From contig DCDB01000157.1 in NCBI GenBank assembly GCA_002316215.1, positions 1 through 17,188 of the forward strand: 17,188 nucleotides of DNA, read 5' to 3'. Positions 1 through 7,591 of the stretch are shown here, piece by piece. The DNA is from Lachnospiraceae bacterium UBA1066. GTDB lineage: Bacteria; Bacillota; Clostridia; Lachnospirales; Lachnospiraceae. Positions within the stretch are counted from its first letter, which is position 1. Each line of letters begins with the position of its first letter. Under the pieces are notes generated by a model, which was not told the origin of the DNA, searched no databases, and saw only the letters and a program-made list of their open reading frames with translations. Position numbers and translations under genes: made by a program.

Positions 1-1835
1 TCTCCGGCTGATCCGGAAACCTTATTTTGCACGTCCTCAGACACTTCACAGGACTTTTTCAGGCCATTTCCGTCTGTTTCGGTATCCGCGGAAGCCTGAT
101 GAGCCGCTGCTGAAGCGTTTCCAGCCCAGCTTTCCGTTTCCTTCTTTTCGTCCGTCGGTATTTCTGCGGCCTTTTCCGCCGCTGCTTTCGCATTTTCCGC
201 CGCTGCCTTCGCACTGTCTGCCGACGCCTTCGTACCTTCCTCCTTCGTCTCTTCCGCTTTCTGGCCGAGGGTCTTCATCGTCGGGAAAAGCAGGACGTCG
301 CGGATGGCTTCTGCGCCGGTAAGCAGCATGACCAGACGGTCGATGCCGTAGCCGATGCCGCCGGTCGGAGGCATACCGATTTCCAGGGCATTCAGGAAGT
401 CTTCGTCAATCGAATTGGCTTCCTCGTCGCCCTGAGCCTTCAGCTCTTCCTGCGCCATGAAACGTTCGCGCTGGTCGATCGGGTCGTTCAGCTCAGAATA
501 GGCATTGCACATTTCCCAGCCGTTCATGAAAAGTTCAAAACGCTCGACGTAGTCCGGATTGCCCGGGATCTTTTTTACGAGCGGGGATATCTCTATCGGA
601 TGGCTGGTGATAAAGGTCGGCTGAATCAGCTTGTCCTCGACGAAAGCATCGAAGAAGAGGTTCAGGATATCACCCTTCTTGTGACGCTCTTCGTACTCGA
701 CGCCGTGTGCCTTCGCGGCTGCACGTGCTTCTTCGAGCGTATGGATTTCGTTGAAATCCACGCCGCTGTACTTCTTTACGGCATCCAGCATCGTCATTTC
801 GGCAAATGGCTGTTCAAGATCCATTTCCGTGCCCTTATATACAATTTTCGCCGTTCCTAAGACTTCCTTCGCGACGGTGCGGAACATATCCTGTGTCAGC
901 CGCATCATGCCGTGGAAATCTGTATAGGCCTGATAGAGCTCCATCAGGGTGAATTCCGGATTGTGCTTGATATCGAGACCCTCGTTGCGGAAGACACGGC
1001 CGATTTCATAGACACGCTCAAGTCCGCCGACAATCAGTCTCTTAAGATAAAGCTCAAGAGAAATGCGGAGCTTCTTATCTTCATTTAACGCGTTAAAATG
1101 AGTAACAAAAGGACGCGCCGCTGCACCGCCGGCATTTTCGACAAGAATCGGAGTTTCGACCTCCATAAATCCCTGCCCGTCAAGATAACGGCGGATGGCG
1201 CTGATGATCTGTGAGCGTTTGACGAAGACATCCTTCGCCGCCGGATTCATAATAAGATCCACGTAACGCTGACGGTAGCGGAGATCCGTATCGGTCAGCC
1301 CGTGGAATTTCTCAGGCAGCACCTGCAGGCTCTTGGAAAGAAGCGTGACTTCCTTCGCATGAACCGTAATCTCACCCATCTGCGTCGTGAAAACAAAGCC
1401 CTTCACGCCGACGATGTCGCCGACGTCCATGCGCTTGAATTCCTTATAGGGCTCATCTCCGAGCGAATCGCGCGAAACATAGATCTGGACATCGCCTTTT
1501 AAGTCCTGGACATTCCCGAAAGAAGCCTTACCCATGATGCGCTTCGACATAAGCCTGCCGGCAATGGAAACGTCTTTTCCCTCGAATTCGGCATAGCGGT
1601 TCTTAATATCTTTGGTGTGGCAGTCCGGATCATACGTCATGATCTCGTAAGGATTTTTGCCTTCGGCCACAAGATCCGAAAGCTTCTTACGGCGGACTTT
1701 GCGGAGCTGATTCAGATCCGGTTCCTGCGCCGTCCGGACGCCTGTACCGTTTTGCCCGTTCTGCCTGTTTTGTCCGTTCTTCGGGTTACTTTCATTCTGT
1801 TCATTTAAATTCTGCTGGTTTTGATTTTCAGCCAT
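1..1835 (-). CDS. lysS: Lysyl-tRNA synthetase, class II (3' end beyond window)
   Basis: Charges tRNA-Lys with lysine in the cytoplasm. The frame is open for 611 codons from ATG 1835 to the left edge, so the C-terminus is missing. Residues 1 to about 36 are an Asn/Gln/Gly-rich low-complexity leader. An OB-fold anticodon-binding domain follows, then the class II catalytic core with motif 2 (FRNEG, R283) and motif 3 (GIDR, residues 497-500). The core ends near residue 523 (LLFPTMKTL), where most bacterial LysS proteins stop. Here at least 88 more residues follow, rich in Ala, Lys and Glu, then Ser. The start is supported by GAGGAA at 1842-1847, six bases upstream. The ATG shares one base with the greA stop (TAATG), so translation is probably coupled to greA. 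Identity is secure; the role of the tail is unknown. Confidence 0.96.
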   Translation of the reverse strand, partial: MAENQNQQNLNEQNESNPKNGQNRQNGQNGTGVRTAQEPDLNQLRKVRRKKLSDLVAEGKNPYEIMTYDPDCHTKDIKNRYAEFEGKDVSIAGRLMSKRIMGKASFGNVQDLKGDVQIYVSRDSLGDEPYKEFKRMDVGDIVGVKGFVFTTQMGEITVHAKEVTLLSKSLQVLPEKFHGLTDTDLRYRQRYVDLIMNPAAKDVFVKRSQIISAIRRYLDGQGFMEVETPILVENAGGAAARPFVTHFNALNEDKKLRISLELYLKRLIVGGLERVYEIGRVFRNEGLDIKHNPEFTLMELYQAYTDFHGMMRLTQDMFRTVAKEVLGTAKIVYKGTEMDLEQPFAEMTMLDAVKKYSGVDFNEIHTLEEARAAAKAHGVEYEERHKKGDILNLFFDAFVEDKLIQPTFITSHPIEISPLVKKIPGNPDYVERFELFMNGWEMCNAYSELNDPIDQRERFMAQEELKAQGDEEANSIDEDFLNALEIGMPPTGGIGYGIDRLVMLLTGAEAIRDVLLFPTMKTLGQKAEETKEEGTKASADSAKAAAENAKAAAEKAAEIPTDEKKETESWAGNASAAAHQASADTETDGNGLKKSCEVSEDVQNKVSGSAG

Positions 1836-2338
1836 TACACATTCCTCGTAATTTTTAGTACCTTATACTGTGCCTCTCCGCTCGGCATCGTCACCGTGAC
1901 GGTCTGGCCTTTTTTCGCACCGATCAGCGCATGGCCTACCGGAGATTCATTCGAGATTTTTCCGTTCAGGCTGTCGGCTTCCGTGGATCCGACAATGGCA
2001 AATTCAAGATCTTCGTCGTAAGTCACATCATGTACTTTCACTCTGCAGCCGACCTGGATTGATTTTGTGCTGGCCTCGTCTTCGACGACAACCTCGGCAT
2101 TTTTCAGAATTTTCTCAATTTCCTCGATACGCGCTTCAATGTCTCGCTGCTCATCCTTTGCCGCATCGTACTCTGCATTCTCGGAAAGATCGCCCTGTTC
2201 ACGCGCTTCCTTAATTTTCTCAGAAATAGCTTTCCGCTGGTTGACCTTGAGGTCATTAAGTTCATCTTCAAGTTTTTTAAGCCCCGCATATGTTAAAATA
2301 TTCTTTTTAACAGACGACGCTGCCTCTTCTTCTGGCAT
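1835..2338 (-). CDS. greA: Transcription elongation factor GreA
   Basis: GreA enters the RNA polymerase secondary channel and stimulates cleavage of backtracked transcripts. The 167-residue protein (family about 158) has the N-terminal coiled-coil hairpin with the signature EAREQGDLSENAEYDAAKDE near residues 44-63. The two acidic tip residues are present (D50 and E53, matching E. coli D41 and E44). A C-terminal FKBP-like domain runs from about residue 95 to the end. A TTG start at 2359 is possible, but ATG 2338 is preferred because GGAGG lies at 2346-2350, seven bases upstream, and would be inside the longer version. It follows a consensus promoter and a leader hairpin, and overlaps lysS by one base. 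Confidence 0.96.
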   Translation of the reverse strand: MPEEEAASSVKKNILTYAGLKKLEDELNDLKVNQRKAISEKIKEAREQGDLSENAEYDAAKDEQRDIEARIEEIEKILKNAEVVVEDEASTKSIQVGCRVKVHDVTYDEDLEFAIVGSTEADSLNGKISNESPVGHALIGAKKGQTVTVTMPSGEAQYKVLKITRNV

Positions 2339-2356
2339 CAATTTTCCTCCAACATA

Positions 2357-2393
2357 CAAAAATTGCGTGTCGCATCCAATTATGCCGCCACGC
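2357..2393 (-). promoter_or_regulatory. Leader hairpin followed by a T-run, upstream of greA
   Basis: On the minus strand the arms GCGTG-G-CG-g-CAT and ATG-CG-A-CACGC (2365-2393) can pair around the loop AATTGG, giving about ten base pairs with one mismatch and one bulge. The stem is followed by AATTTTTG (2357-2364). It sits between the predicted transcription start and the greA ribosome site. The shape resembles an intrinsic terminator or attenuator inside the leader, but the stem is imperfect and the T-run is short. The function is inference. Confidence 0.5.
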
Positions 2394-2407
2394 TTGCGTA
2401 ATATGGT

Positions 2408-2436
2408 ATTATACGCACTCTGTAAACAAATGTCAA
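2408..2436 (-). promoter_or_regulatory. Consensus sigma-A promoter for greA-lysS
   Basis: On the minus strand a perfect -35 box TTGACA (2431-2436) is followed by exactly 17 bases and a perfect -10 box TATAAT (2408-2413). Transcription would start near 2401, giving a leader of about 60 bases before the greA ATG. It lies in the 148-base gap between dus and greA, the only long non-coding stretch in the left half of the window. All twelve hexamer bases match consensus, suggesting strong, largely constitutive transcription of greA-lysS. Confidence 0.9.
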
Positions 2437-2442
2437 GAACTC

Positions 2443-2512
2443 TGCCATTCCGTCAGTACTCTGTTTTCGCTTGTATTCTATGGTATTTATAAGCCTTGCC
2501 ATTCTGTCAGTA
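2443..2512. repeat. Direct repeat of the dus 3' end beyond its stop
   Basis: The 16-base minus-strand sequence TACTGACAGAATGGCA near the end of dus (2497-2512) recurs as TACTGACGGAATGGCA at 2443-2458, with one mismatch and an offset of 54 bases. The offset is a multiple of three, so the second copy, in the dus frame past the stop, would read VLTEWQSS against the genuine end ILTEWQGL. The second copy lies just upstream of the greA -35 box. It looks like a remnant of a small duplication. Confidence 0.6.
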
Positions 2513-3527
2513 TTTCTTTCAGTGCCCCCAGCGTTTTCACCTCGCTAAGCTCCGCCCTGAGCGCCGCCGAATTCGGAAAACCTGCCGTATACCAGGCGGC
2601 CTGCTTCCGCATCTCCCGAATGCCGAGGTACTCGCCCTTTTCTTCGATCTGCATCTTAGCGTGCCGCAGCACCATGGCGCAGACTTCCGCTGAATCCGGG
2701 CGCGGAAGATACTCCCCTGTCTTCATAAAATGAAGACATTCCCGGAAGATCCACGGATTTCCCTGCGCGCCGCGCGCAATCATCACGAAGTCGCAGCCGG
2801 TCTCCTGCATCATGCGGACGGCCGCTAAAGGAGAGGCGACATCACCGTTTCCTATAACCGGAATGCTCACGGCTTCTTTCACTTTCCGAATGACATCCCA
2901 GTCGGCTTTTCCTGAATAATACTGCTCCCGTGTTCTTGCATGGACGGCAATGGCCGATGCGCCCGCCTCCTCGAACATCTTCGCCGCTTCCGGCGCGATA
3001 ATTTCATTTTCCGTGAAACCGGAACGGATTTTAACGGTAACCGGGCGCGCAGAGGCACGGACAGCCGCCCGCACGATTGCAGAGGCGCGGGGCAGGTCGC
3101 GAAGAAGTGCGGAGCCTTCCCCGTTTTTTACGATTTTCGGAACAGGGCAGCCCATATTAAGATCGAGGATATCGCAGGGGACACCAGAAAGGCGTTCCGC
3201 GGCAAAAGCAATGGTATCGGGATCCGGCCCAAACAGCTGCATGGAAACCGGATGCTCTTCGGGTGAAATATCGATAAAATCCAGCGTCTTCTTATTGCCG
3301 TATTTTACGGCGTTGGCACTCACCATCTCCATTGAGACCAGCCCCGCACCCATTTCATGGCAAAGTACGCGGAACGGTCGGGCTGTAACACCCGCCATCG
3401 GGCCTAAAATAAGGGGATTTGCAATTGCAACTCCCCCGATGCTTCCGCCTGTAATTTTCTTCCCGCTGCTTTCTTCCGGCTGCGCAGCTGTAATATGTTT
3501 CTTATCTTCATCAGAAATCTTAATCAT
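2487..3527 (-). CDS. dusB: tRNA-dihydrouridine synthase, DusB type
   Basis: This flavoenzyme reduces uridines in tRNA to dihydrouridine using FMN and NADPH. The 346-residue protein carries the FMN-site motif GPMAGVT (residues 42-48), the active-site motif DLNMGCPVPK with catalytic C127, VKIRSG (165-170), the HART segment (196-199) that contacts FMN and substrate, NGDV (227-230) and ARGAQGNPWIF (251-261). The last motif is typical of the DusB branch, so that subtype is likely though not proven. About 28 N-terminal residues precede the usual start of the barrel. ATG 3527 is the first ATG; a TTG at 3602 would lie deep inside the upstream gene. It overlaps that gene by eight bases (ATGATTAA) and has no obvious ribosome site, so it probably depends on re-initiation. 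Confidence 0.94.
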   Translation of the reverse strand: MIKISDEDKKHITAAQPEESSGKKITGGSIGGVAIANPLILGPMAGVTARPFRVLCHEMGAGLVSMEMVSANAVKYGNKKTLDFIDISPEEHPVSMQLFGPDPDTIAFAAERLSGVPCDILDLNMGCPVPKIVKNGEGSALLRDLPRASAIVRAAVRASARPVTVKIRSGFTENEIIAPEAAKMFEEAGASAIAVHARTREQYYSGKADWDVIRKVKEAVSIPVIGNGDVASPLAAVRMMQETGCDFVMIARGAQGNPWIFRECLHFMKTGEYLPRPDSAEVCAMVLRHAKMQIEEKGEYLGIREMRKQAAWYTAGFPNSAALRAELSEVKTLGALKEILTEWQGL

Positions 3528-3870
3528 GATCCGTATCCGCGCCGAGCTCCGACGCAGTCTCGCCAAGCACGACAATTCTGTAATAAAGCGTGATCTTTTC
3601 AAGCAGATCCGCCTTCGTCTTCTGCATTTCTTTTATTTTCAGCTCCGACCCGATTTCATCGAAGCGCTGGTCTCCTTCAGCAGAACGTACTGTAAAATGA
3701 GGTTCCTTGTCTTCCCCGAAATCTACCGTGAGAACCCCTCCGACATCCTCCGTGTAGGTGACGCACATGATCTGCAGCTCGTCCTTCACCGCCCGGGGCA
3801 TTTTATCAAAAGCCGGATTCAGGTAATATTTTTTGTTGTACCAGCTTGAACCGCACAGTGTTACTTCCAT
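3520..3870 (-). CDS. Conserved hypothetical protein, DUF6145-like
   Basis: A 116-residue, probably cytosolic protein with no signal peptide or membrane segment. From memory the N-terminal half (LCGSSWYNKKYYLNPAF, then IMCVTYTEDVGG) resembles DUF6145, a small uncharacterised family of Clostridia; this is recognition by eye, not a database match. The N-terminal part looks beta-rich; a Lys/Glu-rich helix occupies about residues 75-95. The start has GAGGAT at 3878-3883, seven bases upstream. It overlaps dus by eight bases. I assign no function. Confidence 0.8.
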   Translation of the reverse strand: MEVTLCGSSWYNKKYYLNPAFDKMPRAVKDELQIMCVTYTEDVGGVLTVDFGEDKEPHFTVRSAEGDQRFDEIGSELKIKEMQKTKADLLEKITLYYRIVVLGETASELGADTDHD

Positions 3871-3912
3871 ATATAATATCCTCGTACATTTGTTTAACTT
3901 CGTATAAACTTT

Positions 3913-4056
3913 TTAAAAGCCGGGTATACATAAGCAAAAGAACCATTCACGCAGTAAAAAGAGGACTTCGGATCTTTTAATTTCTCTCAGATCTTCAGTG
4001 TCTCTCAGGTTCTCAATGTCTCCCGGGGTGTCCGGTATCTGCAAGGCCGTCTGCAT
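3913..4056 (-). CDS. Possible small ORF coupled to the birA stop
   Basis: An open frame of 47 codons starts with an ATG that shares one base with the birA stop (TGATG) and ends in TAA at 3913. It fills most of the otherwise empty 185 bases between birA and the next gene. The peptide is charged in the middle (IENLRDTEDLREIKRSE) and hydrophobic and aromatic at the C-terminal end (LFLLREWFFCLCIPGF). The middle contains about three degenerate copies of an 18-base unit (3971-4024). There is no strong ribosome site, so expression would rely on termination-reinitiation. A chance open frame is quite possible. Confidence 0.25.
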   Translation of the reverse strand: MQTALQIPDTPGDIENLRDTEDLREIKRSEVLFLLREWFFCLCIPGF

Positions 4057-5087
4057 CAGACATATCCGTAAAGCCCGCGGACGGAAATTTCTCCTGTGGA
4101 GATGAGCACCGTGCTTCCGTCTTCTCTTTCAACTGCCAGCCGTCCTTTTTCATCAATTCCGCGCGAAACGGCTGTGTAAGCCCCCTTCGGATCTTCAATA
4201 CGGACGGCCCGTCCGACATTAAAAAGAAGTGCATTGTAGTCCTCTTTCAGACCTTCAAGATTCTCCGTTTCAAGAAACTTTTTATAATTTTCATGAAATG
4301 CCGTCAGCACCCCGGCAAGAATTTCCGCCCGTGACAATTCTTTTTCACAAGAGTCCGCGGTCTTTGCAGTCTTCTCGGACATCGGCGATGCGTCCCCGGC
4401 AGCTTTCTTTGTCATAGGCGATGCGTCCCCGGCAGCTTTCTCAAGCATAAGCGAGGACGCCTTAAAGGCAATTTCTTCCGGAAACTCTTTCTGGTTGACG
4501 TTGATGCCGACACCGATAATGACGGCTTTAATCTGCGAACCGCGGACTTCCATCTCTGTCAGCATGCCGCAGACCTTTTTCTTATTCACAATAATATCAT
4601 TCGGCCATTTGATATATGCCGGAAGGGAAAGAGCCGTCCGGATTCCCTGCGCCACGGAAAGACCCATAGCAAGTGTCAGAGCCGTCGCTTTTTCAGGCTT
4701 TATATCCGGTGTAAGAAGAAGGGAAAAATAAATATTCCGACCGCTCGGGCTAACCCAAATCCGTCCGCTCCGGCCTTTTCCCGCCGTCTGTTCATCGGCA
4801 ATCACGACGGTACCCTCCGCCGCTTTGCCAGAAGCAGTATCGGAGGCTGCAGTAGAAATCCTCTGCTCTTCCCGCGTTGTTCCTTCATCAGCATCGGATA
4901 TCTTCTGTTCTTCCCGCACCGTTTCTTGGGCCGGTTCCAAAGATTCCTGCACTGCTTCTTTCAGCCAGTCATTCGTGGAAGGTGTCGAGCGGCGGTACCG
5001 GATATCCGGATAAAAAGCATTTTCTCCGTCCTTTTCCAATAATTTTCTAAGTTCCGCCACCCAGACAGCATCTGTTTCAGTGTTCAC
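4056..5087 (-). CDS. birA: Biotin-[acetyl-CoA-carboxylase] ligase without a DNA-binding domain
   Basis: Attaches biotin to carboxylase carrier domains through biotinyl-AMP. Catalytic motifs are STND (37-40), the biotin loop AGKGRSGRIW (102-111), KWPND (160-164) with the catalytic lysine K160, and GVGINVN (192-198). A C-terminal SH3-like domain follows (about 290-343). There is no N-terminal helix-turn-helix, so this is a type I enzyme rather than a repressor. At 343 residues it is roughly 80-90 longer than usual type I ligases. The excess is in two low-complexity inserts, residues 45-91 and 215-250, each containing an internal repeat. The GTG start at 5087 is supported by GAGGAG eight bases upstream. 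It follows the small membrane gene by 43 bases. Confidence 0.95.
   Translation of the reverse strand: MNTETDAVWVAELRKLLEKDGENAFYPDIRYRRSTPSTNDWLKEAVQESLEPAQETVREEQKISDADEGTTREEQRISTAASDTASGKAAEGTVVIADEQTAGKGRSGRIWVSPSGRNIYFSLLLTPDIKPEKATALTLAMGLSVAQGIRTALSLPAYIKWPNDIIVNKKKVCGMLTEMEVRGSQIKAVIIGVGINVNQKEFPEEIAFKASSLMLEKAAGDASPMTKKAAGDASPMSEKTAKTADSCEKELSRAEILAGVLTAFHENYKKFLETENLEGLKEDYNALLFNVGRAVRIEDPKGAYTAVSRGIDEKGRLAVEREDGSTVLISTGEISVRGLYGYV
4380..4439. repeat. In-frame tandem repeat in the second birA insert
   Basis: The peptide KAAGDASPM occurs twice (BirA residues 217-225 and 228-236) with a period of 11 residues (33 bases). The copies share an identical run including GGCGATGCGTCCCCGGCAGC on the plus strand. 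It lies in a linker between the GVGIN strand and the following helix, where insertion is tolerated. It looks like a recent duplication. Confidence 0.85.
4854..4919. repeat. In-frame direct repeat in the first birA insert
   Basis: The peptides VREEQKIS and TREEQRIS (BirA residues 57-64 and 71-78) are offset by 14 residues (42 bases). On the plus strand the copies share TCTTCCCGC and flanking bases with a few differences. The segment is acidic and probably disordered, between the STND motif and the biotin loop. Confidence 0.75.
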
Positions 5088-5130
5088 CTCTATATCTCCT
5101 CATCTGCTTCCTGAAATGCATATTTTGTCT

Positions 5131-5403
5131 TTATCCTGCTATTCCAAGGAAACTTATCGCTGTCAAAACACCGAACACGGCTGAAGCGGCCAGAAAAAAA
5201 TAGCCGATTTTCCTTCCGTGCGTCAAAAGATAAACCGTCAGAAGTACATTTAACAAAAGCCCGAGGTCTAAAATGACCTCCGGGAGGATCTCTGAATTGG
5301 TTAAAGAAAATATTCTGAGGAAAAACAGAAGAATGATCAGAGTACAAAGCACCAGTACAATGATCCCGTATAGGATTTCTTCCGGTTTCCTTTTCTCTTT
5401 CAT
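5131..5403 (-). CDS. Small three-helix membrane protein, unknown function
   Basis: The 90-residue protein starts with a charged cytosolic stretch (MKEKRKPEE), followed by three hydrophobic segments at about residues 11-31, 40-61 and 66-88. Basic residues (HGRK) sit between the second and third helices. I recognise no family. The ATG overlaps the argF stop (ATGA) and has GGGAGAG immediately upstream, so it is well supported as a translated gene. It is followed by birA after 43 bases. Nothing seen suggests transport or enzymatic activity. Confidence 0.8.
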   Translation of the reverse strand: MKEKRKPEEILYGIIVLVLCTLIILLFFLRIFSLTNSEILPEVILDLGLLLNVLLTVYLLTHGRKIGYFFLAASAVFGVLTAISFLGIAG

Positions 5404-6338
5404 ATCTCTCCCAGCGTCGCTACCATAACAGCTTTAATTGTATGCATGCGGTTTTCCGCTTCGTCAAAAACCACGGACTGTGCGGACTCAAAGACTTCTT
5501 CTGTCACTTCATTTCCCTTGACAGCCGGCAGGCAGTGCATGAAAATCGTGGATTCCTTCCCGGTCTTTTCCATGAGCTCCTTATTGACCTGGAAAGGCTT
5601 AAGAAGCTTTACGCGTTCCGCAGCCTTCGCCTCTTCTCCCATGGAAGCCCAGACATCCGTATAAATGACATCCGCGCCACGGACAGCATCGACAGAGTCT
5701 GTGATCGTTATTGTCGACCCCGCCGCATCCGCGTAGGTTTTTGCCAGCGCAACAAGCTCCTCCTTCGGCCAGAGTTCCTTCGGTGCGATGATGGCCAGGT
5801 TTACGCCCATCTTCCCGCAGCCGACAAGAAACGAATTCGCCATATTGTTGCGGCCGTCGCCCAGGAAGCAGAAGTTCTTTCCCTTGAGGTCTCCGAGCTT
5901 TTCACGCATCGTGAGGAAATCCGCCAGAATCTGCGTCGGATGGAAATCATCCGTAAGGCCGTTCCAGACCGGGACGCCGGAATACTTTGCAAGCTTTTCA
6001 ACATTTTCGTGCAGGAAACCCCGGAATTCGATACCGTCGAACATACGGCCGAGGACACGCGCCGTATCCTCGACACTCTCCTTCTTGCCAAGCTGGATAT
6101 CGTTTACACCGAGATATTCCGGATGTCCGCCCTCGTCAACGCAGCCGACGGTAAAAGCACAGCGCGTCCGTGTCGAAGGCTTTTCAAAAATCAGGGCAAT
6201 ATTCTTGTGCTGCAGGCTTGTTCCGAATACGCCCATTTTCTTCTTAAGCTTCAGGTCCGCCGCCAGATCAAGGAGATATGAAATCTCTTCCGGCGTAAAA
6301 TCTTTAAGTGTCAAAAAACTCCGTCCGTGTAAATTCAT
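5400..6338 (-). CDS. argF: Ornithine carbamoyltransferase
   Basis: Condenses carbamoyl phosphate with ornithine to give citrulline. The 312-residue protein has the carbamoyl-phosphate motif STRTR (55-59), HPTQ (133-136), the ornithine-binding DVWASMG segment (228-234) and the catalytic HCLP loop (268-271). The loop after HCLP is short, as in B. subtilis ArgF, and unlike the roughly 20-residue-longer E. coli form. No other arginine gene is in the window. An anabolic role is likelier than the catabolic ArcB role because no arcA or arcC is adjacent, but this is inference. AGGTGA at 6345-6350 is the ribosome site, and the start overlaps the patatin gene stop (ATGA). Confidence 0.94.
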   Translation of the reverse strand: MNLHGRSFLTLKDFTPEEISYLLDLAADLKLKKKMGVFGTSLQHKNIALIFEKPSTRTRCAFTVGCVDEGGHPEYLGVNDIQLGKKESVEDTARVLGRMFDGIEFRGFLHENVEKLAKYSGVPVWNGLTDDFHPTQILADFLTMREKLGDLKGKNFCFLGDGRNNMANSFLVGCGKMGVNLAIIAPKELWPKEELVALAKTYADAAGSTITITDSVDAVRGADVIYTDVWASMGEEAKAAERVKLLKPFQVNKELMEKTGKESTIFMHCLPAVKGNEVTEEVFESAQSVVFDEAENRMHTIKAVMVATLGEI

Positions 6339-7591
6339 GTATAATCACCTTCCATTTCATCTTTAATTTCTTTTGTCAGCGAATCCGTCATGATTTCATT
6401 TTCACAGCCGCCGAGATCCGCATCCGCAATAATCATTCTGGCAAATGGCGGAAAATCGCGTATTTCCGTATCATCCATAGCCTTTTTGATGGCAAAAAGC
6501 AGGCTGTCCGGCGTATAAATATGCCATTTATTAATTTTCAGAAGCTTTGCCGTAGCCTCGAGCATGCTGTTATAAAGCTCTTTATAGCTCCAGTCCGGAC
6601 TAAGTCCCAGCGTTACGGCGAAACCGGGATAAACATGCTCGACGTAGTCGCGTACCAGCTTTTCCTTCTTTACCGGCAGGTTCGGAAACAGTTCCGTAAG
6701 TATGCTTTCCCCGAAAAGCTCCGCCATCTTCGCCAGTTTGGAAAGGAAATAAATGGCGTCCATCCCCTCTTCGTCAAGGTAATAGAGCGCTCCCGACAGG
6801 CCGTATAAAACCCTGAGCCCGGAAAAATAACCGTAGACGATGTTCTTGCGGCTGTTCTCCTCGTTAAATGCAAGGATGCTCCCAAGCGGCCGCTTCGGCG
6901 CAATCTCCAGAACATTCACATCCTCCGGAATCTTCGTATTGCGTACGAAGCCGATTCCGAAAATGCGCACCACAATGATATCTTTATAGTCTTTTTTAAG
7001 GAGCACGTCAATCGGAACATTATCGCCCGTACCCCCGTCAACGTAATGCGTCCCCTGAACTTTCTCCGTCTTGAATACGGGAGCCATATAAGCGGTCGCC
7101 AGAAGAAAATCCCGGATTTCGTCATCCGTCTTGTCCTTGAGATCAATCACCTCTTCTTCTCTTTTGTCAAGGTTCATGCTGACGACATTTAAGTCTCCCG
7201 GAAATGCCCGGAGCTTTTCGCAGTCCACATTTCCCGCAATCATATGCTTAAGCGGCGTCACATCGACGCCCCTGTTCTTTATGAAATTCACGGTCGCGTT
7301 CCATGCTTCTCCAAGAGGTGCTTTTCCCTTCAGAAAAAGATCCATCTTTTCGTCGTCAACGTCCATGATCTTGCTGTAAGTAAGGTTAAGCCAGACGCTT
7401 TTTGCCTTCTCCCAGTCTCCCATCGCAATAAAGGCTCCGTTCAGGCCTCCGACGGAAGCGCCGGCAATTCCCTTAATCCGGACGCCAGCTTCAATCAGTG
7501 CTTTCCACACACCGATCTGGTAAGCCCCCTTTGCGCCCCCGCCTTCAAGGACAAGGCCGTATTCCCGATCTGTATCAATGACTGGCTTCAT
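6335..7591 (-). CDS. Patatin-like phospholipase
   Basis: A serine lipid acyl hydrolase of the patatin/RssA group using a Ser-Asp dyad. The oxyanion-hole motif GGGAKGAYQ lies at residues 17-25, the nucleophile elbow GASVG at 44-48 (S46), and the partner Asp in DGG at 185-187 (D185). The region before DGG (ATAYMAPVF) matches the family pattern. After the catalytic domain (to about residue 250) is a mostly helical C-terminal region of about 165 residues that I cannot assign. No signal peptide is seen, so it is probably cytoplasmic or peripheral to the membrane. The substrate is unknown. GAGGAGGGA at 7598-7606 is a strong ribosome site, and it overlaps both neighbours by four bases. Confidence 0.92.
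   Translation of the reverse strand: MKPVIDTDREYGLVLEGGGAKGAYQIGVWKALIEAGVRIKGIAGASVGGLNGAFIAMGDWEKAKSVWLNLTYSKIMDVDDEKMDLFLKGKAPLGEAWNATVNFIKNRGVDVTPLKHMIAGNVDCEKLRAFPGDLNVVSMNLDKREEEVIDLKDKTDDEIRDFLLATAYMAPVFKTEKVQGTHYVDGGTGDNVPIDVLLKKDYKDIIVVRIFGIGFVRNTKIPEDVNVLEIAPKRPLGSILAFNEENSRKNIVYGYFSGLRVLYGLSGALYYLDEEGMDAIYFLSKLAKMAELFGESILTELFPNLPVKKEKLVRDYVEHVYPGFAVTLGLSPDWSYKELYNSMLEATAKLLKINKWHIYTPDSLLFAIKKAMDDTEIRDFPPFARMIIADADLGGCENEIMTDSLTKEIKDEMEGDYT

Noticed and set aside
1836..2486. T-box or lysine riboswitch controlling lysS
   Set aside because: lysS starts on the greA stop codon, and the greA leader is only about 60 bases, too short for either element; no T-box motif is seen.
2950..3849. 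Plus-strand open frame of 299 codons opposite dus and the DUF6145-like gene
   Set aside because: It spans two genuine minus-strand genes and their junction, with no recognisable motif.
3871..3912. Promoter for the DUF6145-like gene and dus
   Set aside because: TATACG-like -10 candidates exist, but no -35 box sits at an acceptable distance.
4013..4234. Minus-strand 73-codon frame overlapping the birA 3' end
   Set aside because: Most of it overlaps the conserved C-terminal domain of birA in another frame, and it has no ribosome site. The smaller frame starting on the birA stop is the better candidate.
5442..6281. Plus-strand open frame of 279 codons opposite argF
   Set aside because: It is antisense to well-conserved argF motifs and has no domain of its own.
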